A stretch of DNA of 64,000 nucleotides from Glaciecola sp047637355 (GCA_047637355.1 JBLIKA010000001.1:59716-123715); one strand, 5' to 3'; numbered from the stretch's first letter, positions 41,207 to 50,283 are shown. Made by a program: numbers and translations. Notes: generated by a model not told the origin, from the letters alone.

Positions 41207-44200
41207 TTAGCCGTGCAAATTCTCATAAATGACCCGCAATGTATTAGAGAATGAGCGTTTAGTGTTCGGCCAAGAAATCGATATATTATCAAGCATACCC
41301 GACCCGCAGTCGACCTCTAGGCGACTGACGACATCAAACAAAGCATCCGCGTTTACTTTTTTACCGGTTTGAACAAGTTTCCTGGCGCCCCGTAAAATTT
41401 CACCATTATCATCTTGCATCACTGCATTATCCGTAGAGGTGATAGCTGTTTGTAGCTCAGAAATCAGCTCATTTAGCGCAGTAGCTAATGAATCCACCTG
41501 ACCTTGCTGCTGCAAGTAAGGCAGCAAATCAAACCACATACTTGGATTTTCAGGCATAGGCATTTTCGCAATAGCCGACTCGGGTGCAGGTTGAGCATCC
41601 TCTTGCTGCTTCGATTTCAGTTGTTCTTGCGCTTGATGTAACTCTTCTTTATGCGCAGCGACAAGGGCGTCCTCCTGCTCTGCAAGTATTTCTTCATTAC
41701 TCTGTAACTGCTGCTGAGCTTGTTGCAGAGCCTGCTCTTTATCATCTAATTGCGCTTTACTTGATTGCAATTCACTCTCTAATGTAGCTAATTGCTCTGC
41801 AAGACCAGACTGATTATTTTGTTGTTCACTCAAGCTCTTTTTACTTTGGTTATATTCTTGTTGAACGGCTTCTAACTGAGCCAATAACTGACCTTGTTTT
41901 TCCTCCATTGCCTGAATACTTTGTTCACGGCCTAGCAACGTAGCCTGTTGTTCTTCCACTTGCTTCTTCAGTGCAAGCTCTTGCTGCTCTTGTTGTTTAA
42001 TGTGTGCTTCAAGTTCTTCTTGCTGCGCCTTCGCATTGTTCAGTTCGTCTTGCAGCTTGTTCTCTGCCGACTGTGTCTGTGATACTTGCGACTCAGCTTG
42101 CTGTAACTCACTTAGATTTCCTTGCAGCTTCTCTTGCAAGCTTTGATTTTGTTGCTGTGCATCAATAAGTGCTTGCTGTAATTGCTTTTTCTGTTCTTCA
42201 ATTTGCTTATGATGCGCTGTCCATTGCTCTTCGCTGCCCTCTAGCATTTCACGCTGCTTACTTGCTCTGCTTTCCACATCAGAAAGTTCAACCGCTAATT
42301 GTTCTAGTTTCTGCTCTTGCTCAATACGCACTAACTTTTCCGCATCAGCTTGTTGTTGAATTTCGTCTAGCTTAGTCTGTGAATCCTGCAGCTGCTGACG
42401 CTTAGCTTCTACTTCCTGCTTAAGTTGAGCCTGATGTTGCTCCCACTGTTTACCTGATTGCTCAATTTTGGCTTGTTGTGCAGCACTGTGCTGCTCAAAT
42501 TCTTTTAGTTCGCCTTGAAGCTTATCGAATAATTCTTGCTGGCGAAGCTTTTCTGCTTTTTCAGCTTCTGTTTGTTGTTTCGAATCGCTCAATATTTGCT
42601 CAGTCTCAAACAGTTTTTGTTGCTTAGCCTTCAACTCTTCTTGCAGTTTCTGTTGCTCGCTCAAGCGCAAATCTTCCGCCTCTTTCATCTCTTGCAACTT
42701 GCGCTCTGCATGCTGCTCAGCCTCCGCTAATTCAGATTCGACACGTTTCATCTCTTCTTGTTGCTTGTACTTTTCTAGCTTCTCTTGTTCCGCAGTTTGT
42801 TTAGCCTCGTCAAGTGCGACCTGCGTTTCTTGTAATACATTTTGCTTTTCTTCTAACTCTTGCATCAATTTGTTTTGTTGGGCTGCCATATCGCCTTTTT
42901 CTTGGTTAGACATCTCCTCAAACTTTTGCATCTCGTTTTGTAGATGCTCAACGTGGCGAACTTTATGAGTCAACTCAGACTGTGCAAGTTTGTAAGTTTG
43001 CTCAATCTCACGACGTTGTTTCTCGGCTTCTTCACTCGCTTTACGCTGATTAATAAGCGCTTCTTTTAGTTTTTCACTATTACTATCACTGGTATGCAAT
43101 TGCTCTTGAAGGCCTGTGATTTGCGAGCCCACTTCATTAATTTCTGCATCTTTATCGGTGATTGATTGTTTCAATGAATCGATCTGAGTCACGTAAGCTT
43201 GCATTTTTTCTTGCTGCTGTTGTTGCTGCAATTGCAATTGCTTAGAATTTTTTTCACTGGCTTCAAGTTGCTGTTGTGCTTCTTGGAAGTTTTTCTCGCT
43301 TAATTGCAATTGGTTTGAAATTTCATTGCGCTGACTTTGCAAGTTATCTACTTTCTTAGTGGAAAGCGCTAATTGCTCGGTTAGTGTGTTATTAACATCT
43401 TGTGCTTCACTCAGCATTTCTCGACTCTGTGAATACTGATGCTGCACCTTTTGAAGATTATCAGTTACGCTCTGATGTTGTTCTTGCAGAGTTATGTATT
43501 CAATTTTAGCTTCGGATATTTCATCTTGAGCTAACTGAAGCTTGGTTTCTGTATCACGTAAGTCTTTAAGTTTCGTGGTTAGCTGCTCATGACTTGAGCG
43601 CAGCAATAACTGCTTTTCAGCCACTTCACGTTCGGCTTCTTTGTGCGCTGTAATCGCTTCTAATCGTGCTTGATCAGCTTGAATTATTTCAGTCAAATCA
43701 GTCCACATACAGAGGATTGAATCGAATTCCTTACCCTTATAGACAGGAATATAAGTCGCATGACAAGGGCGTAATTTCAAGCCCACTTTATGTTCCCAAT
43801 TAATGGATTTGGCTCTACCATCATATTTGACTTTGTTGACAATACGCTCTAATTCATAAGCTTCACCTTCATCTTTATTGAGGTCGGGTGAGTGCGGTGC
43901 GAATCCCCATAAGTCATCTTCATTCTCAACACCAAAAAACTCACAAGCGGCAGGATTCACACTCGAAAAGCCTTTTTCATCCAAAATTGCCATTGGCATG
44001 CTGCTATGCTTAAGTAGACCGTGGAATTTATCTTCTTGGAACTGCTCGCCTGAACGATCTGAAATCCAACAAACGTACTGCTCTTTTTCTTTATCAAACA
44101 AGTCGATGTGCAGCTCACTAGGGTGCATTACTTCATTTTTGCCACGTAAACTAGTATGAAAATCACGTAATCGACCAGTTTGATGTAGCTGTTTAGCGGC

Positions 44201-45796
44201 CTTAGCTGCAGCGTCGGCATCGCTGAACAACTGATAAAACGTCCCTTTTTTGAGCTCTTTCTCGTTTAAACCTAAACGCTCCGTCATCGCGGTGTTTGCA
44301 TGCACAATCCTATCATCTGAATCAACGGTCGCGACTGCAATTGGCGCAATATCTAGTAAATTAGAAAAGTGCGCTCGCTCTGATTCTAGCTGACGCTGAG
44401 TTTCAGTTAGTAAGGTTAAATCTTGGAACATACCAGCAAACCCAACGCGTTGATTTTTATCATCACCAAAGGCTTGTAACGTAACTCGCAGATGCAACGC
44501 TGTATTCCCATCATTGGCATTACTGAAACCTTGAGGTGTATCCGCTGAAAAATGGTCTGCATCCTGATTTTTACCTACCTTCCCAGTAAACTCACGATTT
44601 AATGCTTTACCGATTGTGACAGGCGTATCGTCTGGATTATGCAAAATATTAATATCTTCAGGTACTAGGTTCAGCAAATCAAAACGTTTATTTTTTACGT
44701 CAACTAAACGCACGCCGAACATACGTTCAAATGGGTTATTAACAGATATAATGCGACATTCATCGTCGAGTATATAGACAGGATGCAGCGACACATTCAA
44801 CATCGCTTTTACTTTCTGTTCACTCGCATATTCTTTTCTTTGATTTTGGCGGATCTCGGTTTCATCAATAACCAAGAGTTTGAATGCAGTCGACTTACCT
44901 TTGCTATTTTTCGCGATACTAATGGCGACAATGCGCACAGGAACTTTAAATTCTAGTGACTGTAATACGCTCTTAAAATCTATCTCATGCTGCTCTTTTG
45001 CAAGTTCAAAAGACTGTTTCCAAAACGTAATATTGTTAGGACAGACTAACTGATGCAGCTTCTCAAAGTCGCCAGAAACGTCCTCGCTGTAGCCCAAAAT
45101 AGCAGATAATATCGGATTTGCTTGAAAACTTTCAGACTCAAAATCAATAGACATTTGACCTAGATACAGGTGCTCAGTGAGTTGATTAAGTTCATCTAAA
45201 TTAATTTTTACTTCTTTGAGTTCTTTTTCGTAATTATTAACATCTTCAAGACAGACAACAAAAGCAACGCCATCATACAGCGAGTCGTTTTTTGTAATAG
45301 TTAGACGCAGCTCCATGTTACTTGAAGGAGCTGTTACTAACATTTTAACTACTTCATTACCATTTATTGCTTTGGTGATTGCCGCTTTTGATTCGTCTTT
45401 AAATAACCCAACAAGTGGCTGATTCAATACTCTACTTTTCTCACGTCCGAGCAATTTTGCAGCCGGGTTGGTCAATTTAACAACATTCCCTCGCAAACCA
45501 ACCAGAATGAGTCCAGTATTCATCTTATTCAGAATTTCGTCTTTGTTAGCAACCACTTCATCATGTATTTCAATGATTTTATCTTTGGATATCATATTCA
45601 CAAAAGCATAGATGGTAAGACAAAGAAACAAAATTAGTAGCGCAATTGCAGAATAAGCGACCAAACTCAAGGTAGCCTCGTCTTGGCGTGCTAATTTTTC
45701 ACCTAACGCAAAGCATGCAGGACTGATAAAAAGCAACGCAAAAAAAGCAACGTGCTTTGTTGAAAAAAAAATTGAGATTAGCAAGTGTCGTAGCAT
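41207..45796 (-). CDS. Giant PAS-domain membrane protein with coiled coil and HPt-like end
   Basis: This protein of 1529 residues has two membrane segments at the N-terminus (about 15-33 and 45-66), then four or five PAS-type sensor domains to about residue 705 (LVGLRGNVVKLTNPAAKLLG, YILDDECRIISVNNPFERMFG, ATVDSDDRIVHANTAM, AILDEKGFSSVNPAACEFFG). A Gln/Glu/Lys-rich coiled coil of about 690 residues runs from about 710 to 1400. The last 110 residues are helical and resemble an HPt domain, but the place of the phospho-accepting histidine reads ARKLVQTGKK, with no His. No HisKA, HATPase, GGDEF, EAL or receiver domain is seen. ATG 45796 is preferred over TTG 45811. It may be a scaffold or sensor that signals by protein contact; its target is unknown. 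Confidence 0.85.
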   Translation of the reverse strand: MLRHLLISIFFSTKHVAFFALLFISPACFALGEKLARQDEATLSLVAYSAIALLILFLCLTIYAFVNMISKDKIIEIHDEVVANKDEILNKMNTGLILVGLRGNVVKLTNPAAKLLGREKSRVLNQPLVGLFKDESKAAITKAINGNEVVKMLVTAPSSNMELRLTITKNDSLYDGVAFVVCLEDVNNYEKELKEVKINLDELNQLTEHLYLGQMSIDFESESFQANPILSAILGYSEDVSGDFEKLHQLVCPNNITFWKQSFELAKEQHEIDFKSVLQSLEFKVPVRIVAISIAKNSKGKSTAFKLLVIDETEIRQNQRKEYASEQKVKAMLNVSLHPVYILDDECRIISVNNPFERMFGVRLVDVKNKRFDLLNLVPEDINILHNPDDTPVTIGKALNREFTGKVGKNQDADHFSADTPQGFSNANDGNTALHLRVTLQAFGDDKNQRVGFAGMFQDLTLLTETQRQLESERAHFSNLLDIAPIAVATVDSDDRIVHANTAMTERLGLNEKELKKGTFYQLFSDADAAAKAAKQLHQTGRLRDFHTSLRGKNEVMHPSELHIDLFDKEKEQYVCWISDRSGEQFQEDKFHGLLKHSSMPMAILDEKGFSSVNPAACEFFGVENEDDLWGFAPHSPDLNKDEGEAYELERIVNKVKYDGRAKSINWEHKVGLKLRPCHATYIPVYKGKEFDSILCMWTDLTEIIQADQARLEAITAHKEAEREVAEKQLLLRSSHEQLTTKLKDLRDTETKLQLAQDEISEAKIEYITLQEQHQSVTDNLQKVQHQYSQSREMLSEAQDVNNTLTEQLALSTKKVDNLQSQRNEISNQLQLSEKNFQEAQQQLEASEKNSKQLQLQQQQQQEKMQAYVTQIDSLKQSITDKDAEINEVGSQITGLQEQLHTSDSNSEKLKEALINQRKASEEAEKQRREIEQTYKLAQSELTHKVRHVEHLQNEMQKFEEMSNQEKGDMAAQQNKLMQELEEKQNVLQETQVALDEAKQTAEQEKLEKYKQQEEMKRVESELAEAEQHAERKLQEMKEAEDLRLSEQQKLQEELKAKQQKLFETEQILSDSKQQTEAEKAEKLRQQELFDKLQGELKEFEQHSAAQQAKIEQSGKQWEQHQAQLKQEVEAKRQQLQDSQTKLDEIQQQADAEKLVRIEQEQKLEQLAVELSDVESRASKQREMLEGSEEQWTAHHKQIEEQKKQLQQALIDAQQQNQSLQEKLQGNLSELQQAESQVSQTQSAENKLQDELNNAKAQQEELEAHIKQQEQQELALKKQVEEQQATLLGREQSIQAMEEKQGQLLAQLEAVQQEYNQSKKSLSEQQNNQSGLAEQLATLESELQSSKAQLDDKEQALQQAQQQLQSNEEILAEQEDALVAAHKEELHQAQEQLKSKQQEDAQPAPESAIAKMPMPENPSMWFDLLPYLQQQGQVDSLATALNELISELQTAITSTDNAVMQDDNGEILRGARKLVQTGKKVNADALFDVVSRLEVDCGSGMLDNISISWPNTKRSFSNTLRVIYENLHG

Positions 45797-45973
45797 CTTG
45801 AAGGTGTCCAAAGAAAATAAGTTAATATCCTGTGCAACAACTTACATCGTGAGCATCAACTTAAAAACAGTCGATCGGCATCTAGTGTATATTTATAAAT
45901 AACTAATAAGCCACATCTGTCGCACAAAATGTCACAAAGCCAGCAAGTCGGGATGACTTAATGGTTCCTACGC

Positions 45974-46006
45974 CAGAGTCATGATAGTTGTTTCATCATG
46001 ACTCTG
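45974..46006 (-). other. 12-bp perfect inverted repeat after pdsS
   Basis: CAGAGTCATGAT (45974-45985) and ATCATGACTCTG (45995-46006) pair around a 9-nt loop, 12 bp after the pdsS stop on the minus strand. No T-run follows, so it may be a factor-dependent terminator or a 3' stability hairpin. The remaining bases to the PAS gene start hold nothing I can name. Confidence 0.5.
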
Positions 46007-46017
46007 TATCGGCAGAC

Positions 46018-48177
46018 TTAGTTAAATTTAAAACTTATTGTTACTACAATACCCGAACCATCTATTTGATTGTCAATATTAATCTCGGCATGATGAAAAA
46101 GTGCAATCATTTTAGCTATATACAAACCTAAACCCAAATGTGGCTGCTCGGAGCTTTGCTCTTTTCTAATTGAAATCATTGAGTCTAAAAGTTCTTTTTG
46201 CATATTTTCTGGCAACAATGGGCCCTGATTACTAATGCGAATTTCAAACGCATCGGAGTTGCCTTTAAGAGCAAACTTAATGACTGAATCAATAGGACTA
46301 AATTCAACAGCGTTTGCAACAATTTTATCTAACATTTGAGCAAAGAGCTCAGGGGAGCCCGATATTATCTGTTTTTGTAACTCAACCTTGAGTAAAAAAT
46401 GCCTTGTAGGATAGGCTAGACGATAACCTTCTGAGCAGCCGGTCAGCACTTCCTCTAAACTAAATTGTTCAATATCACTGCGCTGAATAGCTTGCTCTAG
46501 ACGGGTTGCTTCACTCATGTTGGTCAGTATTTTACTGAGCCTCTTAATTCCCTCTTTCGCCCTATCTATATAGGCTTGGTTATCAGATGAATGCTGTTCA
46601 AGCGACAGGTTATCCAGTGATGAGTTAACAATTGCGACCGGCGTTCTTAGTTCATGCGACAAACGCGACGCCATATTTTCCAAATAGCTGTTGTACTGGT
46701 TTAGTTTAGACAACACATTATTGAAGGTGCGACTCAAGTCGCCAATTTCATCATTGGTAGGCGACGCTTTAATTTCTCCCACTATTTTACCTGAACTATC
46801 AATGGCGCTTTCTGCTTCATTTCTTAGTTTGCGAATTCGCCATGAAATTCGAGACGCTAATAAAAATAAGGAGAGCGTTCCGAAGATAATAACCGCTAAA
46901 ATAAAGTGAAATTGCTGTTCTAAGGCCTGGTTTCGTAATGTTCTTATACCATTAGTCGTTTGTTCAACGACCACAGCTCCCATCACCTGCTCATCTATGT
47001 ATATCGGATGTGCGGCTGACAAAATAACCGCTTTTTTGTCAGCACTCAAACGCCACAAACTAGCTGGTACACCATCTAAAGCCTCTATAACATCCTTACC
47101 TTCGAGCGCATATGCGTTGTCTAGATCATCCACAAAATCGGCAGGGGGCTTGGTGAGGATGGTATAATAAATAGGCAGTAACCATTCATTTTCAACATAC
47201 TGCCACCAGTTTTCCGTGCTTCCTTTTTTAGCGCCCTGTGCTTGCACTCCGTTTGAGCTTTGTATTTCGCCCGACTTAGCCAGTACTCGCATATGTTTAT
47301 CAATTACCCAGACTCGTGCATTGGCATACTTTAATCCTTTTAATATATTTTCAATGTCAGGTGAAGGTATTAGAACCGTGCCCAATGACTCTTTTTTTGC
47401 AGGGTCTGAAGTACCTAATGTGTATTTTGCAAAACCAGTTTGCGGGTCATCTATGTCAGTTATAGCAAAAGCGATTTTACTCGACATCATATCAACCGGT
47501 AGACGCAACTCTACGTTATAGCCCGTTAGTGTTTGTTGCCAATAGCCTTGAATTTTAGTCTCTAGGCGATCTGGTTGAATACTTTGAGTGCCAGACTTAA
47601 GTAAATAAGCGCTAACCCATCCAGACTGCATGGGCGCAATAACATAACGTTTGAAATCACCTTTACTGTCTATCATCGCGGTCTGTAAATAATCGTTACG
47701 GTCAATTCGTAGACTATTGCGCGCTCGGAAGACCAAGTTGTCATCCGAGACTTCAAATACCGCATATAGAAACCCGTCATAACGACCAATCATATGCTTA
47801 AAAGTCAAACTTTGTGGACGGTATGTTTGCTGAATTTCAATTAGATTTTGTTCTGCGTAGTGGAGTTTAAAAGTTTGATATTCATCCCAGTCAGAGACAT
47901 CACCGTCAAGCTGAATAGGAAAATCGATACTATGTGCATACAAATCTGTCCCCGGCCTTACATCATTTATAAAAGAAGATTGTTGATCAAATAGCTTAGG
48001 CCTTTCATGCAGCGCAGTTGCAACCGCACGAGCAGTTCCTACCATCGTTTGTTCTTGGCCAATTCGCAGGTAACTTTCTAATTCCCAAACGTATTGATAT
48101 GCCAAATACGGAATTGTAAATAAGAATGATGAGAAAAAGAGAAGCTGAATGCGTAATCCAATGCGCCACTTTGTCAT
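46018..48177 (-). CDS. pdsS: PDS-system sensor histidine kinase
   Basis: This inner-membrane sensor of 719 residues matches the proteobacterial dedicated sortase system histidine kinase family (about 700 residues). TM1 lies near 10-29; a very large periplasmic part (about 30-425) contains a WDEYQTF...GRYDGFLYAVFEVSDDNLVF beta-sandwich-like section; TM2 lies near 427-447. A HAMP-like linker, the phospho-accepting histidine in RLSHELRTPVAIV (near 507), the N box KIVANAVEFSP and the G box GLGLYIAKM follow. It overlaps pdsR by 4 nt and should phosphorylate it. In other genomes this pair is encoded with a class GN sortase and its single target; neither is here. Confidence 0.88.
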   Translation of the reverse strand: MTKWRIGLRIQLLFFSSFLFTIPYLAYQYVWELESYLRIGQEQTMVGTARAVATALHERPKLFDQQSSFINDVRPGTDLYAHSIDFPIQLDGDVSDWDEYQTFKLHYAEQNLIEIQQTYRPQSLTFKHMIGRYDGFLYAVFEVSDDNLVFRARNSLRIDRNDYLQTAMIDSKGDFKRYVIAPMQSGWVSAYLLKSGTQSIQPDRLETKIQGYWQQTLTGYNVELRLPVDMMSSKIAFAITDIDDPQTGFAKYTLGTSDPAKKESLGTVLIPSPDIENILKGLKYANARVWVIDKHMRVLAKSGEIQSSNGVQAQGAKKGSTENWWQYVENEWLLPIYYTILTKPPADFVDDLDNAYALEGKDVIEALDGVPASLWRLSADKKAVILSAAHPIYIDEQVMGAVVVEQTTNGIRTLRNQALEQQFHFILAVIIFGTLSLFLLASRISWRIRKLRNEAESAIDSSGKIVGEIKASPTNDEIGDLSRTFNNVLSKLNQYNSYLENMASRLSHELRTPVAIVNSSLDNLSLEQHSSDNQAYIDRAKEGIKRLSKILTNMSEATRLEQAIQRSDIEQFSLEEVLTGCSEGYRLAYPTRHFLLKVELQKQIISGSPELFAQMLDKIVANAVEFSPIDSVIKFALKGNSDAFEIRISNQGPLLPENMQKELLDSMISIRKEQSSEQPHLGLGLYIAKMIALFHHAEINIDNQIDGSGIVVTISFKFN

Positions 48178-48872
48178 GAGGCGTCAGCTTTCCAGCGATA
48201 ACCCATACCATACACCGTTTCAACACGGTCAAAAGAAGGATCAACTTGCACAAACTTTTTTCTTATTCGTTTAATATGTGAGGTAATAGTGGTGTCATCA
48301 ACAACCATTTTCGATTCATCCATTAACTGTTGTCGACTTTTTACATGCCCCGCATATTTGGCAATCGCGTGTAGCATCCAAAACTCAGTGACGGTTAAAT
48401 CAATAAACTGCAACTTCCATTTTACCGTCATGCGTTTAGCGTCCACGACTAAATTACCCGACTGAATAAGGTCTGATGCTACTTGAGGTTGATTTAATAA
48501 TTCAGTACGTCTAAACAGTGCTGCAATGCGAGCCAATAAATGAGGCAAACTGATATCCTTGGTTAGATAATCATCTGCTCCCATTCTTAAACCACATATT
48601 GTGTCGTAATCATTGTCGCGCGCTGTCAAAAAGATAATAGGTAAGGTTTTAGACAGGCTACGCAAGGTTTGACAGACAGCAAAACCGCCGTCAATTTCAT
48701 CCGCTAAACCTATATCCACAATTGCTAAATCAGGGAGTCTTTTTGCAAAGGCAATTTCCGCTTCCTGCCTATTTGAATATGCTTTTACCGCGTAGCCTTG
48801 CTTAGCTAAAGCCGACACATAGTTGTCTCTAAGGGCTTGGTCATCTTCAACTAAAGCAATTTGCTTCGACAT
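48174..48872 (-). CDS. pdsR: PDS-system response regulator (OmpR family)
   Basis: This regulator has 232 residues. The receiver domain has the acid pocket VEDD (9-11), the phosphorylated D53 in LAIVDIGL, T/S in FLTARD and K105 in YLTKD. The C-terminal winged helix is of OmpR/PhoB type, ending DDTTITSHIKRIRKKF and VETVYGMGYRWK. ATG 48872 is chosen because AAGGTG lies 6 nt upstream; the longer frame to 48920 would run into the promoter region. It is transcribed together with pdsS. Probable targets are the direct repeats between this gene and the divergent pdsO. Confidence 0.92.
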   Translation of the reverse strand: MSKQIALVEDDQALRDNYVSALAKQGYAVKAYSNRQEAEIAFAKRLPDLAIVDIGLADEIDGGFAVCQTLRSLSKTLPIIFLTARDNDYDTICGLRMGADDYLTKDISLPHLLARIAALFRRTELLNQPQVASDLIQSGNLVVDAKRMTVKWKLQFIDLTVTEFWMLHAIAKYAGHVKSRQQLMDESKMVVDDTTITSHIKRIRKKFVQVDPSFDRVETVYGMGYRWKADAS

Positions 48873-48956
48873 AACACACCTTTGATTTAAATAGTTTAAC
48901 TTAACTATATAGAAAATCACGATGGGATAAAGCCTTTGCTAGCAATTTCCATTTTT

Positions 48957-49007
48957 TCGCCACAATTGACCTCAACATTGCCACTTTTTCTCCCCTAAGT
49001 TGCCACT
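48957..49007. promoter_or_regulatory. Three direct repeats, candidate PdsR binding array
   Basis: TCGCCACA (48957-48964), TTGCCACT (48978-48985) and TTGCCACT (49000-49007) are spaced 21 and 22 bp apart, i.e. about two helical turns. A weaker half-match, TCTCCCCT, sits midway at 48989-48996. The region is the 207-bp divergent gap between pdsR and pdsO. OmpR-family regulators bind direct repeats on one face of the helix, so this is a good candidate operator. A possible -10 for pdsO (TTTAAT, 49017-49022) follows 9 bp after the last repeat. Confidence 0.55.
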
Positions 49008-49079
49008 AATTTTTTGTTTAATGACATGGCGATTCAAAACCACTTTTAAAAACAAACTTAAAAACATTTGGAGAAAAAC

Positions 49080-49901
49080 ATGAAACCAACAGTTAACAAA
49101 ACCAACGCAAATAGATTGAATAGAATCACCTTAGCAATCGCTTTTTCCAGTTTAGTGAGTGTCTCTGGATTGGTAGTTGCAAAGACCCCCTCAAACGAGC
49201 AGATAACTGAAATGACAAAAAATACGCAGGAACTTAAAAATACCGATCTTAAAAGTAATGAAGCTCAAAATAATGCGATAGGATTAGGCTCCGGCATTGT
49301 ATTTGGTGCAGTCGTTGCCGGACCCATTGGCGGAGCAATAGCAGGCATATTTGGCTTGTTTATTGCCGATGATATCAATGATGAGAATCGTTTAGTGCTA
49401 ACCAAAGAAGAGTTAGATAACAAGAATCAAGAACTGATCGCATTGCAGCAGAATTATCAGGATTCGATAACCTCAGCGAATCAACAAATTGCAGCTATGG
49501 ACATTGCAATGACTCAAGCAACTCAACCGGTAACGCCAACGCTTGAAGCGAATATTCAATTTAAAACCGCCTCTTTTCTAGTTGAAGACCATTACAAGTC
49601 CCAACTTGATGGCCTAGCAAGTGAATTACGCAAAAATCCTGGGTTAACAATTGAACTGTCTGGTTTTGCCGATCAACGCGGCGATTCGGCCTATAACCAA
49701 GTGCTTTCGCAACAACGCGCTAAGTCGGTAAAAGACTACTTAGTGAGTCAGTTCGTGAATGCAAATCAGGTACTAACCCAATCATTTGGTGAGTCTGAAC
49801 TAGTGAGTGAAAGTGATAACTTTGAAGATAACTTTTTTGACCGTCGAGTGTTGTTAAAAGTAAGCAAAAAATCAGCAGAAATGACAGCGGCGAATCACTA
49901 A
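49080..49901 (+). CDS. pdsO: Sortase-system OmpA-like protein PdsO
   Basis: This 273-residue exported protein of the PdsO family has a signal segment (about residues 12-35, ending VVAKT), then a glycine-zipper stretch (about 70-92, GAVVAGPIGGAIAGIFG). A coiled helix rich in Gln and a C-terminal OmpA/MotB peptidoglycan-binding domain (NIQFKTASFLVEDHYKSQL, LSGFADQRGDSAYNQVLSQQRA with the key Asp and Arg) follow. ATG 49080 has GGAG 8 nt upstream; the TTG at 49068 is part of that ribosome binding site. It is divergent from pdsR-pdsS. In known clusters it is encoded beside the sortase and the sortase target, which are absent here. Confidence 0.88.
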   Translation: MKPTVNKTNANRLNRITLAIAFSSLVSVSGLVVAKTPSNEQITEMTKNTQELKNTDLKSNEAQNNAIGLGSGIVFGAVVAGPIGGAIAGIFGLFIADDINDENRLVLTKEELDNKNQELIALQQNYQDSITSANQQIAAMDIAMTQATQPVTPTLEANIQFKTASFLVEDHYKSQLDGLASELRKNPGLTIELSGFADQRGDSAYNQVLSQQRAKSVKDYLVSQFVNANQVLTQSFGESELVSESDNFEDNFFDRRVLLKVSKKSAEMTAANH

Positions 49902-49923
49902 AGACTTACTTCAACTTCGTTAA

Positions 49924-50044
49924 GGAAGACTCTCATGGCATCATTACACCGCTTCGTTATTATTGTGCCCGCAATCACCGTTGTTGTTCAGGCTATTATT
50001 CCTGAACTTCTCGTTAGGTTGCAGGATGATAACGAGAGTCTTTC
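49924..50044 (+). other. Nested inverted repeats over the small ORF start
   Basis: GGAAGACTCTC (49924-49934) can pair in RNA with GAGAGTCTTTC (50034-50044), an 11-bp stem with one G-U pair. Inside it GTTCAGG (49986-49992) pairs perfectly with CCTGAAC (50001-50007) over an 8-nt loop. The outer stem covers the Shine-Dalgarno bases of the 60-residue ORF. The following sequence to 50252 shows no gene. Confidence 0.45.
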
Positions 50045-50117
50045 TAATCGATTTTTATTGGCAAGTGAAGCATTGGCAGCAACTAGGAAAACGGCCAATA
50101 GTTACGCGATACATTAA
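49935..50117 (+). CDS. 60-residue ORF after pdsO, possible remnant
   Basis: The 60-codon frame starts with ATG behind AAGGAAG at 7-nt spacing, 33 bp after the pdsO stop. The N-terminus is hydrophobic (FVIIVPAITVVVQAIIPELLV) and the rest is polar; I recognise no family. It sits where a sortase-target or sortase gene would be expected in a PDS cluster, so it may be a decayed start of one, a small membrane peptide, or not a gene. Against coding: the first part is overlaid by two nested inverted repeats (see next entry). Confidence 0.35.
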   Translation: MASLHRFVIIVPAITVVVQAIIPELLVRLQDDNESLSNRFLLASEALAATRKTANSYAIH

Positions 50118-50252
50118 ACGATTGGGCGCTGAGCGTACTTATAATAGAAAACAATAGTTCTAATCGAAAAGTCATACTTTTTATTTAAATAAGGGAGATT
50201 TTGGGGAAGTCGTTGTCTAGCGGCGTATCGTCTTTAAAAACTGAGATAAAGT

Positions 50253-50276
50253 GAAAAGCAAGCGTACTTGCTTTTC
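50253..50276 (-). terminator. Terminator-like hairpin after dsbC
   Basis: GAAAAGCAAG (50253-50262) and CTTGCTTTTC (50267-50276) form a 10-bp perfect stem with loop CGTA, 8 bp beyond the dsbC stop. Its own arm supplies a TTTT run on the minus strand. It closes the xerD-dsbC unit, which elsewhere continues into recJ. Confidence 0.7.
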
Positions 50277-50283
50277 AGATACA

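Noticed and set aside
41584..42968. Several plus-strand open frames opposite the coiled coil
   Set aside because: They are leucine/serine/cysteine-rich translations of the complement of Gln/Glu/Lys codons, an expected artefact of low-complexity coiled-coil DNA.
49986..50019. Integron attC-like site (palindrome plus GTTAGGT)
   Set aside because: GTTAGGT fits the right core site, but the matching left core (RYYYAAC) is absent at the mirrored position, and no integrase or cassette is nearby.
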